Positions 1-9,962 of a DNA stretch of 64,000 bases are shown piece after piece. The stretch is from Allobosea lupini (GTDB taxonomy: Bacteria; Pseudomonadota; Alphaproteobacteria; Rhizobiales; Beijerinckiaceae): contig NZ_FOAN01000004.1 of assembly GCF_900109525.1 (NCBI RefSeq), forward strand, positions 124,001 through 188,000. The letters are read 5' to 3'. The position numbers and the translations under genes were made by a program. The notes beneath the pieces were generated by a model. It did not search any database and was not told the origin of the DNA. It was given only the letters and a program-made list of their open reading frames with translations. Each line of letters begins with the position of its first letter. The first letter of the stretch is position 1.

Positions 1-588
1 CTGAACACAGCTCTCTCGCTCGCCTTCGCGCTGCCGGCCGCCTACGCCTTCTCGCGCTACCGCTTCCTCGGCGACAAGCACCTGTTCTTCTGGCTGCTGT
101 CGAACCGGATGGCGCCGCCGGCGGTGTTCGCGCTGCCCTTCTTCAACCTGTATTCGGCGATCGGGCTGTTCGACACGCCGCTCGCGGTCGCCCTCGCCCA
201 TTGCCTGTTCAACGTGCCGCTGGCGGTCTGGATCCTCGAAGGCTTCATGTCCGGCGTGCCGCGCGAGATCGACGAGACCGCAGCGATCGACGGCTATTCC
301 TTCCCGCGCTTCTTCGTGAAGATCTTCATGCCGTTGATCGCGTCCGGCATCGGCGTCGCCGCCTTCTTCTGCTTCATGTTCTCCTGGGTCGAATTGCTGC
401 TGGCGCGCACGCTGACCAGCGTCAGCGCCAAGCCGATCGCCGCGACCATGACCAGAACAGTCTCGGCCGCCGGCATGGACTGGGGCGTGCTCGCGGCAGC
501 CGGCGTGCTGACGCTGATCCCCGGCGCGCTCGTGATCTGGTTCGTCCGCAACTACATCGCCAAGGGCTTCGCCCTGGGGAGGGTGTGA
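1..588 (+). CDS. glpQ: ABC sugar/glycerol transporter permease, MalG type (5' truncated)
   Basis: Inner-membrane permease of a carbohydrate-type ABC importer; the reading frame is open from base 1, so its start lies outside the window. Visible are hydrophobic membrane segments and the cytoplasmic EAA loop that contacts the ATPase (EIDETAAIDGYSFP, followed by the conserved proline and hydrophobic stretch). The stop overlaps the ATG of a DUF2160 gene (TGATG), and a large solute-binding protein follows. This permease-DUF2160-binding protein order matches the glycerol transporter GlpSTPQUV described in rhizobia, which is why glpQ is proposed. The permease fold is certain; the substrate is inferred from gene order. 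Confidence 0.85.
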   Translation: MNTALSLAFALPAAYAFSRYRFLGDKHLFFWLLSNRMAPPAVFALPFFNLYSAIGLFDTPLAVALAHCLFNVPLAVWILEGFMSGVPREIDETAAIDGYSFPRFFVKIFMPLIASGIGVAAFFCFMFSWVELLLARTLTSVSAKPIAATMTRTVSAAGMDWGVLAAAGVLTLIPGALVIWFVRNYIAKGFALGRV

Positions 589-866
589 TGGAACTTAACT
601 GGATGGCCTGGACCTGGCAGACCGGCGTCTTCTTCGCCGGCATCGCCAGCCTGCTCCTGGTCCTGACGCTGCTCGCGATCTTCCGGCCCGAGACCGAGCG
701 CGTCGGCGTGCTGGGGATCGCCACCACCCGCGGCGACCGGCTCTTCATTTCGCTGCTCGGCAGCGCCTTCATTCACCTCGCCTGGCTCGGCATCGTCGGC
801 CAGCCGCTGTGGTGGGCTTCCGGCCTCGCACTCCTCTATGCCGCGGCGGTGTTCCGCTTCGTCTGA
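588..866 (+). CDS. glpU: DUF2160 small integral membrane protein (GlpU-like)
   Basis: A 92-residue membrane protein with about three hydrophobic segments (roughly residues 13-33, 50-68 and 72-90). The ATG overlaps the stop of the upstream permease, which implies translational coupling. Proteins of this size and pattern, tryptophan-rich and containing a TTRGDR-type loop, belong to the DUF2160 family, found almost only between permease and binding-protein genes of glycerol-type ABC operons, where the rhizobial gene is called glpU. Its biochemical role is unknown; an accessory membrane subunit is inferred. Confidence 0.8.
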   Translation: MELNWMAWTWQTGVFFAGIASLLLVLTLLAIFRPETERVGVLGIATTRGDRLFISLLGSAFIHLAWLGIVGQPLWWASGLALLYAAAVFRFV

Positions 867-943
867 GGAGGCAAGCCCAAGAACAAGAAACGACCGAACC
901 CGGAGAACGGGCGGCATTCCAAAGGGAACATCGGAGGACAACG

Positions 944-2701
<1,758 letters not shown>

Positions 2702-2731
2702 GCCCCCTCCTCCCGGCTCGGACGTGCAAAA

Positions 2732-2757
2732 GGGGCGCGGCAGCAATGCCGCGCCCC
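2732..2757 (+). terminator. Hairpin terminator after the glycerol ABC operon
   Basis: A perfect 11-bp stem (GGGGCGCGGCA / TGCCGCGCCCC) with a GCAA tetraloop lies 30 bases after the solute-binding protein stop and is followed by CGATTGTTTG, a weak T-rich tail. It sits between convergent genes, so it may also stop transcription from the minus strand. Confidence 0.75.
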
Positions 2758-2786
2758 CGATTGTTTGATGGGCCTTGCCAGACGGG

Positions 2787-3191
2787 TTATTGCTGCGTCG
2801 CGCTCTCGTCCATCCACATCACCTCCCAAACATGGCCGTCGAGATCCAGGAAGCCATGGGCGTACATGAAGCCGTAATCCTTCGGCTCGCTGAAGGTCGT
2901 GCCGCCGGCCCCGAGTGCCGCCGCGACGATCGCATCGACCGCCTCGCGACTGTCCCGGGAGAGCGCGATCAGGACCTCCAGCGACTGGCTGGTATCGGCG
3001 ATCGGCTTCGGCGAGAAGCTCGCGAATTTCTCATGGGTCAGCAGCATCGCGAAGATCGTGTCGCTGATAACCATGCAGGCGGCGGTCTCGTCCGTGAATT
3101 GCGGATTGAAGGAAAAGCCGAGCGCCGTGAAGAACGCCTTCGACGCCTCGAGGTCCTTCACCGGCAGGTTGACGAAGATCATCTGGGGCAT
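2787..3191 (-). CDS. VOC (glyoxalase/bleomycin resistance) family protein
   Basis: A 134-residue single-subunit VOC protein. It shows the beta-alpha-beta-beta-beta pattern: the start MIFVNLPVKDLEASKAFF, a central part with a predicted strand ending in MLLTHEKF, and the C-terminal FLDLDGHVWEVMW, whose glutamate is the usual last metal-site position. Close relatives are annotated as lactoylglutathione-lyase-like or extradiol-dioxygenase-like, but the substrate of this subgroup is not established. It lies 67 bases downstream of a MarR regulator on the same strand and is probably co-transcribed with it. Confidence 0.8.
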   Translation of the reverse strand: MPQMIFVNLPVKDLEASKAFFTALGFSFNPQFTDETAACMVISDTIFAMLLTHEKFASFSPKPIADTSQSLEVLIALSRDSREAVDAIVAAALGAGGTTFSEPKDYGFMYAHGFLDLDGHVWEVMWMDESATQQ

Positions 3192-3258
3192 GCCTTGCTC
3201 CTTGCGTCGGGATCATCTGTCGGAAGGCCCGCCATTGAGCCGGGGTGATGTGGCCCGG

Positions 3259-3723
3259 CTATGACACGGCCTGAAGCGCCTGCCTGAGCCTGGCCGGTTC
3301 GAAGTCGCCGAGACGGGCATCGACCTCGTCATGCGTGCGCTGCCAGATCGGCATGGCTCTCGCGAGCAGCGCAATTCCCTCCGGCGTAATTGCCAGGAGC
3401 CGGCTGCGGCGGTCCTTCTCGCCGGCGGTCACGACGACGAGGCCGCGACGCTCCAGCGGCTTCAGCGCCGCGGTCAGCGTCGTCCGGTCCATGCCGAGCA
3501 GATTCGCGACCGGGCCGAGCGGCGGCGGCTCCGGCCGGTTCAGCGACATCAGGAGGGAGAATTGCTGATTGGTCAGATCGACCGGCCGCAGCGCCTCGTC
3601 GAACAATCGCGCCAGCGTCCGCGCCGCGCGCTGGATGTGCAGGCACAGGCAATGGTCGCGCACATGCAGCGTCGTGGCGAAGGGGACGAGGGATTCGATG
3701 GGCGCTTCCGTTGATTTTGACAT
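3259..3723 (-). CDS. MarR family transcriptional regulator
   Basis: A 154-residue winged-helix regulator. The central part carries the MarR pattern: a recognition-helix region around LLGMDRTTLTAALKPLERRG and the wing VTAGEKDRRSRLLAITPEG. It is divergent from a DUF899 protein and a perfect palindrome lies in the short gap, so control of that gene and of itself is likely. It is probably in an operon with the downstream VOC gene. A histidine/cysteine cluster near the N terminus (HVRDHCLCLH) might sense oxidants or metals; that is inference. Confidence 0.88.
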   Translation of the reverse strand: MSKSTEAPIESLVPFATTLHVRDHCLCLHIQRAARTLARLFDEALRPVDLTNQQFSLLMSLNRPEPPPLGPVANLLGMDRTTLTAALKPLERRGLVVVTAGEKDRRSRLLAITPEGIALLARAMPIWQRTHDEVDARLGDFEPARLRQALQAVS

Positions 3724-3734
3724 CGTTCAGATAT

Positions 3735-3746
3735 GTTGATATCAAC
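3735..3746. promoter_or_regulatory. Predicted MarR operator, 12-bp perfect palindrome
   Basis: GTTGATATCAAC is a perfect palindrome in the 68-bp gap between the divergent MarR and DUF899 genes, 11 bases from the MarR start codon. MarR proteins bind palindromes of this type, and the position would control both promoters. Binding by this regulator is inferred. Confidence 0.55.
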
Positions 3747-3791
3747 TCATTAAGAATAGGCTGAAGGGTTGGGTGCTGCAAGGAGGCGATG

Positions 3792-4523
3792 ATGGAGCAT
3801 CAGGTGGTTTCCCGGTCCGACTGGCTGGATGCGCGCAAGGCCCTGCTCGCCCGCGAGAAGGAGTTCACGCGGCTGCGCGACGAGATCAATGCCGAGCGGC
3901 TGGCCCTGCCCTGGGTCAGGGTCGACAAGACTTACGTCTTTGACACGCCCACGGGCCAGAAGACACTGGCCGAGCTGTTCGACGGCCGCAGCCAGCTGGT
4001 TGTCTACCATTTCATGTTCGGGCCGGACTGGGAGGCGGGATGCCCCGGCTGCTCCTTCATGGCCGATCATCTCGGCGGTACGCTGGCGCATCTCAACAAC
4101 CACGACGTCACGCTGGTGATGATCTCGCGGGCGCCGCTTGCCAAGATCGAGGCCTACAAGACGCGCATGGGCTGGAGCGTGCCGTGGGTCTCGTCCTTCG
4201 GCGGCGATTTCAACTTCGACCACCACGTCTCCTTCACCCAGGAAGAGCTGGCCGAGGGCGCGGTGCTCTACAACTTCACACAGACACCGTCGGAGCAGGC
4301 CCATGACGAATTGCCCGGCCTCAGCTCCTTCATCCGCAACGAGGCGGGCGAGGTGTTCCACACCTATTCGGGCTACGCTCGCGGCGGCGAGGAGATGCTG
4401 GCGACGCTGATGATCCTCGACCGCGCGCCGAAGGGCCGCAACGAGACCTCGACGCTGAGCTTCGTCAAGCGCCACGACGAATACGAGGACAAGCCGAAGG
4501 CTCACGCCTGCTGCGCTGCATAG
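3792..4523 (+). CDS. DUF899 thioredoxin-like family protein
   Basis: A 243-residue cytoplasmic protein with the DUF899 thioredoxin-like core: a CPGC redox motif (about C84-C87) after a strand ending VYHFMFGPDW, and the family block PWVSSFGGDFNFD. The second of two tandem ATGs (3792) is chosen because AGGAGG at 3781-3786 is spaced better for it. The C terminus ends HACCAA, adding vicinal cysteines. The divergent MarR regulator suggests induction by an electrophile or oxidant. No enzymatic reaction is established for the family; a thiol oxidoreductase or peroxidase-like role is inferred. Confidence 0.85.
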   Translation: MEHQVVSRSDWLDARKALLAREKEFTRLRDEINAERLALPWVRVDKTYVFDTPTGQKTLAELFDGRSQLVVYHFMFGPDWEAGCPGCSFMADHLGGTLAHLNNHDVTLVMISRAPLAKIEAYKTRMGWSVPWVSSFGGDFNFDHHVSFTQEELAEGAVLYNFTQTPSEQAHDELPGLSSFIRNEAGEVFHTYSGYARGGEEMLATLMILDRAPKGRNETSTLSFVKRHDEYEDKPKAHACCAA

Positions 4524-4616
4524 GCGCAACAGGCCACACCACGCGCATAGGGTCGGTGGGATGCCCGCTTCCGTAAGGAGCCGGGCTTGGGGCGCGTGTT
4601 TTTCCGATGATTGCCG

Positions 4617-4641
4617 CGGGCCGGTTCCAGGGGCCGGCCCG
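4617..4641. terminator. GC-rich hairpin between convergent genes
   Basis: An 8-bp stem (CGGGCCGG / CCGGCCCG) with a 9-base loop lies 12 bases beyond the rmlB stop, between rmlB and the convergent DUF899 gene. Neither side has a clear T-run, so intrinsic termination is uncertain. Confidence 0.35.
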
Positions 4642-4652
4642 GCGCGCAAATC

Positions 4653-5708
4653 TCAACCGGCGCCGAGCCGCTCGCCGCGATAGACGCCGGAGCGGATCCG
4701 GCCCCACCAGTCACGATTCCCAAGATACCAGGCGACCGTGCTGCGCAGCCCGCTCTCGAAGCTCTCCTGTGGCCGCCAGCCGAGCTCGCGCCCGATCTTG
4801 CTGGCATCGATCGCATAGCGCTGATCATGGCCGGGACGGTCGGCGACGAAACGGATCAGGTTGTCGCGCGAGCCGAGCGCGGCATCGGGCGCAAGCTCGT
4901 CCATCAGCGCGCAGATCGCCTTGACCACCTCGAGATTGCTGCGTTCGGCCGAGCCGCCGACATTGTAGCTCTCGCCGACCCGCCCGCTTTCGGCGATCAG
5001 GGCGAGCGCGCGGGCATGGTCCTCGACATGCAGCCAGTCTCGGATCTGGGCACCGGAGCCGTAGACCGGCAGGTCCTTGCCCTCGAGCGCGTTGAGGATC
5101 ATCAGCGGGATCAGCTTCTCGGGGAAGTGATAGGGCCCGTAATTGTTCGAGCAGTTCGAGAGCACGACCGGCAGGCCGTAAGTGTGGTGCCAGGCTCGCA
5201 CCAGATGATCGGAGGCTGCCTTCGAGGCCGAATAGGGCGAGTTCGGCTGGTATGGCGAGGTCTCGCTGAACAGCCCGTCCTCGCCGAGCGAGCCGAAGAC
5301 CTCGTCGGTCGAGATCTGATGAAAGCGGAAGCTGGCCTGCTCGGCAGGCGGCAGGGCGCGCCAGTGCCGCAGCGCCTCCTGCAACAGCACGAAGGAGCCG
5401 ACGACATTGGTCTCGATGAAGGCGGCCGGCCCATCGATCGAGCGGTCGACATGGCTCTCGGCCGCCAGGTGCATGACGATGTCGGGTCGGAACTCGGCAA
5501 AGGCCTGCCGCATCGCCGCGACGTCGCCGATATCGGCCTGGAGGAAGGTGAGCCGCGGATCGTTCGAGACCGGTTCGAGATTGTCGCGATTGCCTGCATA
5601 GGTCAGCTTGTCGACGACCAGCACCTGGTGCGGCGTCTGCCGGATCAGGTGGCGCACCACGGCCGAACCGATGAAGCCGGCCCCGCCGGTGACGAGATAG
5701 CGCTTCAC
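4653..5708 (-). CDS. rmlB: dTDP-glucose 4,6-dehydratase
   Basis: Second enzyme of dTDP-L-rhamnose synthesis: NAD-dependent conversion of dTDP-glucose to dTDP-4-keto-6-deoxyglucose. The GTG start at 5708 gives 351 residues, the usual RmlB length, beginning [15 protein letters not shown] with the Rossmann glycine motif. Also visible are [11 protein letters not shown], the catalytic TDE segment in [13 protein letters not shown], and [11 protein letters not shown] with the Tyr-x3-Lys pair. The GTG overlaps the rmlC stop (GTGA), so translation is coupled. The open frame continues upstream inside rmlC but is not family sequence. rmlA and rmlD are not in the window. Confidence 0.95.
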   Translation of the reverse strand: MKRYLVTGGAGFIGSAVVRHLIRQTPHQVLVVDKLTYAGNRDNLEPVSNDPRLTFLQADIGDVAAMRQAFAEFRPDIVMHLAAESHVDRSIDGPAAFIETNVVGSFVLLQEALRHWRALPPAEQASFRFHQISTDEVFGSLGEDGLFSETSPYQPNSPYSASKAASDHLVRAWHHTYGLPVVLSNCSNNYGPYHFPEKLIPLMILNALEGKDLPVYGSGAQIRDWLHVEDHARALALIAESGRVGESYNVGGSAERSNLEVVKAICALMDELAPDAALGSRDNLIRFVADRPGHDQRYAIDASKIGRELGWRPQESFESGLRSTVAWYLGNRDWWGRIRSGVYRGERLGAG

Positions 5709-6283
5709 GGCCGGGCCTCGTAGCGGAACGGGCTGGCAAAACCGGCAAAGCCGGGCAGGGCGGCGTCTTTGCCGGAGAGCTGCGCCTCGGCGGCTGCGAC
5801 CGGCCAATCGATCGCGAGATCAGGGTCGTTCCAGGCGATGCCGCCCTCGGTCTCCGGCGCATAGGGTCCGTCGACCTTGTAGACGACCTCGGTATTGGGC
5901 TCGAGCGTGCAGAAGCCATGCGCGAAGCCACGCGGCACTAAGAGCTGCTCCGCGCCTTCGGCGGTGAGCGTCGTCGCGCACCATCTGCCATAGCTCGGCG
6001 AGCCCACGCGGATATCGACGGTAACGTCGAAGATCGCGCCCCTCAGCACCCGGATCAGCTTGGCCTGCGGTGCCGGCGGCCCCTGGAAATGCAGGCCACG
6101 CACCACGCCACGTGTCACCGAAAGCGACTGGTTGTCCTGGACGAAGACAGCATCGATGCCGGCGGCCGCGAAGGCCTCGACGCTATAGGTTTCCAGGAAG
6201 TAGCCGCGCGCATCGCCGAATTTCTTCGGCTTGATCAGCACGACGGCCGGGATGGCGAGGGGCTCGAAGGCGAACTTGCTCAT
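5705..6283 (-). CDS. rmlC: dTDP-4-dehydrorhamnose 3,5-epimerase
   Basis: Cupin epimerase acting after RmlB, with 192 residues. Family marks are the opening [21 protein letters not shown], the QDNQSLS segment, [12 protein letters not shown] with the catalytic histidine, and the [13 protein letters not shown] strand. The ATG at 6283 is chosen over an upstream start in the same frame because family sequence begins there and AAGGGCGG precedes it. It overlaps rmlB and follows anmK by 67 bases on the same strand. It supplies the dTDP-sugar branch used for rhamnose-containing surface glycans. Confidence 0.94.
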   Translation of the reverse strand: MSKFAFEPLAIPAVVLIKPKKFGDARGYFLETYSVEAFAAAGIDAVFVQDNQSLSVTRGVVRGLHFQGPPAPQAKLIRVLRGAIFDVTVDIRVGSPSYGRWCATTLTAEGAEQLLVPRGFAHGFCTLEPNTEVVYKVDGPYAPETEGGIAWNDPDLAIDWPVAAAEAQLSGKDAALPGFAGFASPFRYEARP

Positions 6284-6350
6284 GCCGCCCTTGAACCCTC
6301 GCTGGCGCGCGCCGTCAACGCCCGCGGGAGTGCGTTGCAATCAGATTGCT

Positions 6351-7481
6351 TCAATCCGGGCCGGATCCGGCTCTTGCGATCCGCCCGCCCGTCATCGGCT
6401 CCGAGACGCCGGTGGTGAGCGGGAAGGAGATCGGCAGGCCGGCCTTGCGGCGCATGGCCAGGAAGGCGAAGCACTCCGCCTCGATCGCATCGCCGCGCCA
6501 GCCGACCGCCTCGGCTGGAACCGCCTGCGTGCCCGTGCGGGCATTGAGCGCCGCCATGATCGCCGGGTTGCGCCGCCCGCCGCCGCAAACGATCAGCCTC
6601 CGTGGCCTGACCGGCAGCAAGTCGAGCCCACGCCCGACGGCACCGGCAGTGAAGGCGGTCAGCGTCGCCGCCCCGTTCTCAAAGGTGAGGCCGTCGGCCA
6701 TGGCCGCGGTGAAGTCGTAGCGATCGAGCGATTTCGGGTAGGGCGCGAAGAGATAGCGGTGCTCGAGCAGCAGCGCGAGCCTGGCCTCGTCGACAGTGCC
6801 CGCAAGCGAGAAGGCGCCGTCACGGTCCATCTCGCCCTTGCCGTGCCGCTTGATCCAGTCGTTGAGCGGCGCATTGCCAGGCCCGGTATCGAAAGCGAGG
6901 ACACGTTCGGCATCGGCGAAGGCGCTGAGATTGCCGACACCGCCGAGATTGAGCACGGCCGTCTCCTGCCCGGCCCCGATGCTGGCCATCAGCGCAGCAT
7001 GATAGCTTGCAACCAGCGGCGCGCCCTGGCCTCCGGCGCGGACATCGGCGGTGCGGAAATCGTAGACGACGTCGATACCGAGCTGCCGTGCCATGAGCGC
7101 CCCGTCGCCGAGCTGACGGGTGTCGCCCTTGCGCTCCCTGGTCGGGGCGCGGTGCAGCACCGTCTGACCATGGAAGCCGATCGCTGCGACTTCGCTCGAA
7201 GCGATGCCCTCAGAGGCAAGGAACTCGGCAACGGCTTCGCCTTGCGCCAGCGTCAGGGCACGCTCGGCCTCAGCGAAAATCGCAGGCTCCGGCCCTTCGA
7301 AGCGCCAGGCCAGCGCCGCCTGGACCGCCTCAGCCAACAGGTCGCGGACCTCCTGGCGATAGGGCGAGAGGCGCCACGGTCCGAACTCGGCGACAACAGT
7401 GCCATCGGTGCGGATCGCGGCGATGTCGATATTGCCGTCGAGGACCGTTCCGGTCATCAGGCCGATCGCCCAGGCTTGCAT
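6351..7481 (-). CDS. anmK: Anhydro-N-acetylmuramic acid kinase
   Basis: Cytoplasmic kinase that opens and phosphorylates 1,6-anhydro-MurNAc during peptidoglycan recycling, giving MurNAc-6-phosphate. It has 376 residues, the normal length. The ATP/sugar motif reads [10 protein letters not shown] (usual form GLMSGTSLDG), and [13 protein letters not shown] contains the catalytic aspartate. The ATG at 7481 is chosen because GAGGGAG is placed about nine bases upstream; another in-frame ATG at 7490 directly abuts that site, and the longer extension is low-quality sequence. It is transcribed towards rmlC-rmlB, a grouping of cell-envelope functions. Confidence 0.92.
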   Translation of the reverse strand: MQAWAIGLMTGTVLDGNIDIAAIRTDGTVVAEFGPWRLSPYRQEVRDLLAEAVQAALAWRFEGPEPAIFAEAERALTLAQGEAVAEFLASEGIASSEVAAIGFHGQTVLHRAPTRERKGDTRQLGDGALMARQLGIDVVYDFRTADVRAGGQGAPLVASYHAALMASIGAGQETAVLNLGGVGNLSAFADAERVLAFDTGPGNAPLNDWIKRHGKGEMDRDGAFSLAGTVDEARLALLLEHRYLFAPYPKSLDRYDFTAAMADGLTFENGAATLTAFTAGAVGRGLDLLPVRPRRLIVCGGGRRNPAIMAALNARTGTQAVPAEAVGWRGDAIEAECFAFLAMRRKAGLPISFPLTTGVSEPMTGGRIARAGSGPD

Positions 7482-7657
7482 GCGCCGCATCTCCCTCTCG
7501 TCCCGCAATCTCACGCAATTGCGGACGCGAAACCGCTGCACGCACTTGCTGGACTGGCTTTGGCGATGCCTGTCACAGGCCAGCTTCGCCCGCAATCCCG
7601 TCCCGATTCCGACCCAATCGCCGCTTACGCAAGGCAAGCCTCTTCTGGAGATCGGCC

Positions 7658-8056
7658 ATGCTGACCCGTCGCTTCGTCCTAACCGCCTGCCTCGGCCTCG
7701 TTCCGACGGGATCGGTGATGGCTCAGGCTCTGAGCGGCGGTATCGGCGCGCCGCCGCGAGCCGTTCCCCCGCCCGGGCCTGGACCGGGGCCGGGACCCGC
7801 TCCGGCGCCCGATCTTGCTCCGCCGCCACCGCGCGCGCCCCGGCCGCCCGCGCCCGCCTATGACGACGATGACGGCGACTACGGCATCAGCCGGCGCGAC
7901 GCGGTGCGCATCGCCCGCCGCCGCGGCGTGGTCGATGTCGAGAACGTCAGCCGCCGCCGCGGCGTCTGGATCGTCTCGGGCATCGACGATGAGGGCGACG
8001 GTATCCGCGTCGTCGTCAACGACGAGGGCTATGTCGTCGATGTCAGGCGCGACTGA
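7658..8056 (+). CDS. Secreted proline-rich protein with C-terminal PepSY-like domain
   Basis: A 132-residue exported protein. Residues 1-22 are a signal peptide ([18 protein letters not shown], ending VMAQA), followed by a low-complexity Pro/Gly/Ala linker (about 30-67), an acidic patch (DDDDGD) and a basic C-terminal region. The C-terminal [16 protein letters not shown] and [15 protein letters not shown] resemble a PepSY domain (helix, then two strands around a G-W-x-V core). PepSY domains are periplasmic and often restrain proteases or other proteins. No specific role can be assigned. It is divergent from anmK. Confidence 0.75.
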   Translation: MLTRRFVLTACLGLVPTGSVMAQALSGGIGAPPRAVPPPGPGPGPGPAPAPDLAPPPPRAPRPPAPAYDDDDGDYGISRRDAVRIARRRGVVDVENVSRRRGVWIVSGIDDEGDGIRVVVNDEGYVVDVRRD

Positions 8057-8058
8057 GC

Positions 8059-8265
8059 TCAGCCGGCCTGCAGTGCGGCGTCGAAAGCGTCCTGCAGCAT
8101 CTGCCGGCACTGCCGCGCCTGCTCGCGGCTCGGCTCATGCAGGATATGCGGAGTGATGTCAGCGAGGTCACGCAAGGCGAAGTCGATCGCCGACATCAGG
8201 TCGAGCGCATCGCCATCGCCCATGACGGCTGGCGGCTTCAAGCGGAACTGCAAAACCTGACCCAT
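8059..8265 (-). CDS. Small conserved-looking hypothetical protein
   Basis: A 68-residue protein beginning MGQVLQFRLKPP, then an acidic helical body (DALDLMSAIDFALRDLADI) and a C-terminal helix rich in Gln and Asp. Amino-acid use looks protein-like rather than like a shadow frame. I recognise no family. The start is uncertain: a direct repeat of CCTGACCCAT (8256-8265 and 8271-8280) duplicates the ATG region, so 8280 is an equally possible start. It converges on the PepSY-like gene with a two-base gap. Confidence 0.5.
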   Translation of the reverse strand: MGQVLQFRLKPPAVMGDGDALDLMSAIDFALRDLADITPHILHEPSREQARQCRQMLQDAFDAALQAG

Positions 8266-8378
8266 CAGGACCTGACCCATTACGCGTCTCACGAGACTAG
8301 GAAGGCGAATCGTTCTCCCGAGTCTCGCCCGCAATCGGTCAGGAACCGGTTAACGCCCGATCTGTCGACCTTGGGCAC

Positions 8379-9962
8379 TCACTTCTTCTCGACGTTCCAG
8401 AACAGCATCACCGGCGCCGCCAGCACGCCCGAGACCGTGCTGCGCCTGGCATAGGGCTGCTCGAACTGGCCGAGCACGCGATAGGGCTGCACCTCGGCCA
8501 GGCGCTTGTGCAATGCCTCGACCGCCGCCTTGCGGGCGGCATCGTCGGGCGCATCGACCACGGCGCCGCGCAGCTTCTCGGCTTCGGCATCGCAAGGCCA
8601 GCCGGCCCAGGCCTTCTCGCAGGCCATGTTGGTGCCGATATTGGTCATCGGCGACTGCATGGTCGCGCCCGAGGCATAGGTCACGAACAGGTTCCAGCCG
8701 CCCTGGTCCGGCGGGCTCTTGTTCTGCTGGCGGGTGGTGACGGTGCCCCAGTCGGAGAACTGGACGTCAACGTTGATTCCGACCTTCTTGAGCTGCGCGG
8801 CAGCGACCTCGGCCATCCGGCCGATCGCGGCGATGTCGTTGCTGGTGGTCAGGACCAGCTTCTCGCCCTTGTAGCCGGCCTCCGCCAGCAATTGCTTCGC
8901 CTTCTCCAGATCGGGCTTGGAATAGCCCTCTGTGCCGGCTTCCGTGCCGTTCGGCCCGCCGCAGATGAAATAAGCGGCGCAGCGCTTCCACCAGTCCTCG
9001 TCGCCGAAGCCGCCGGCCAAAAACTCGGCCTGGTCGGTGGCATAGGCAAGAGCGAGCCGCGCCTTGGGGTTATCGAAGGGCGGATGCAGGCTGTTGGGCC
9101 GCAGCATCACCTGGTTGGCGAGATTGGAATAGCGTTCGACCTTGACGTCCCTGGCCGCGGCGACCACCGGGATCAGGTCCTGGCTCGGCTGCTCCCAGAT
9201 GTCGATCTCGCCGGTCTGCAGCGCGGCCGCTGCCGTCGCCGCGTCCGGCATGATCAACCACTCGACGCGGTCGACCTTGACGATCCGCCCGCCGGCGAGC
9301 CCGTCGGCCGGCTCCGAGCGCGGCACGTAATCGGGGTTCTTGTCGTAGACGACCTTGGCGCCGCTGCGCCATTCGGCGCGGTTGAACCTGAACGGGCCGG
9401 AGCCGATCGTCTCGGTCACCGGCTTCATCGGGTCGGTCGCGGCATCCGCCTCGCGCATGATCACCGGGATCTGGCCCACCGCCGAGCCGAGCGCGAACGG
9501 CACCAGCGCCATGGGCCGCTTCAGCTTGAGCACGAAGGTCCGCTCGTCCTTCGCCTCCATCCCTTCGGTGTACTCGCCGAGCTTGCCGCCGATCGTGTCG
9601 CGCTTCATCCAGCGAGCCAGCGAGGCGATGACGTCGCGCGTGGTCACCGACTGGCCGTCATGGAATTTCAGGCCCGGCCGCAAGGTGAAGGTCCAGGAGA
9701 GCTTGTCGTCCGAGGTCGAGAAGCTCTCGACCATCTGCGGCTTCGGCTGGAGATTGGCGTCCCAGGCGAACAGGGTCTCGTAGATCATCAGCCCGTGCAT
9801 GCGGGTGATGACGATCGAGGCGGCGACGGGATCGAGCGTCTTGAGATCGGCATGCGGCGCGATCCGCAGCACGTTTTTCGGTGCCGGCTGTGCCTGCGCT
9901 CCAGCGGCGAGCAGCAGCGCGGTCGTGCCGAACAGAGCAGCGACAAGGCGGGATCGGGTCAT
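8379..9962 (-). CDS. ABC transporter substrate-binding protein, family 5 (peptide type)
   Basis: Periplasmic binding protein of 527 residues in the DppA/OppA family. The signal peptide (about residues 1-24, ending AAGAQA) is followed by NVLRIAPHADLKTLDP and later SWTFTLRPGLKFHDGQSVTTRDV, the hallmark segment of this family. The ATG at 9962 has GGGAGG upstream and overlaps the stop of the D-aminopeptidase-like gene (ATGA), so the two are translationally coupled. No permease or ATPase genes adjoin it, so it must use a transporter encoded elsewhere or work alone. Coupling to a peptidase suggests a peptide or D-amino-acid peptide ligand (inference). Confidence 0.88.
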   Translation of the reverse strand: MTRSRLVAALFGTTALLLAAGAQAQPAPKNVLRIAPHADLKTLDPVAASIVITRMHGLMIYETLFAWDANLQPKPQMVESFSTSDDKLSWTFTLRPGLKFHDGQSVTTRDVIASLARWMKRDTIGGKLGEYTEGMEAKDERTFVLKLKRPMALVPFALGSAVGQIPVIMREADAATDPMKPVTETIGSGPFRFNRAEWRSGAKVVYDKNPDYVPRSEPADGLAGGRIVKVDRVEWLIMPDAATAAAALQTGEIDIWEQPSQDLIPVVAAARDVKVERYSNLANQVMLRPNSLHPPFDNPKARLALAYATDQAEFLAGGFGDEDWWKRCAAYFICGGPNGTEAGTEGYSKPDLEKAKQLLAEAGYKGEKLVLTTSNDIAAIGRMAEVAAAQLKKVGINVDVQFSDWGTVTTRQQNKSPPDQGGWNLFVTYASGATMQSPMTNIGTNMACEKAWAGWPCDAEAEKLRGAVVDAPDDAARKAAVEALHKRLAEVQPYRVLGQFEQPYARRSTVSGVLAAPVMLFWNVEKK

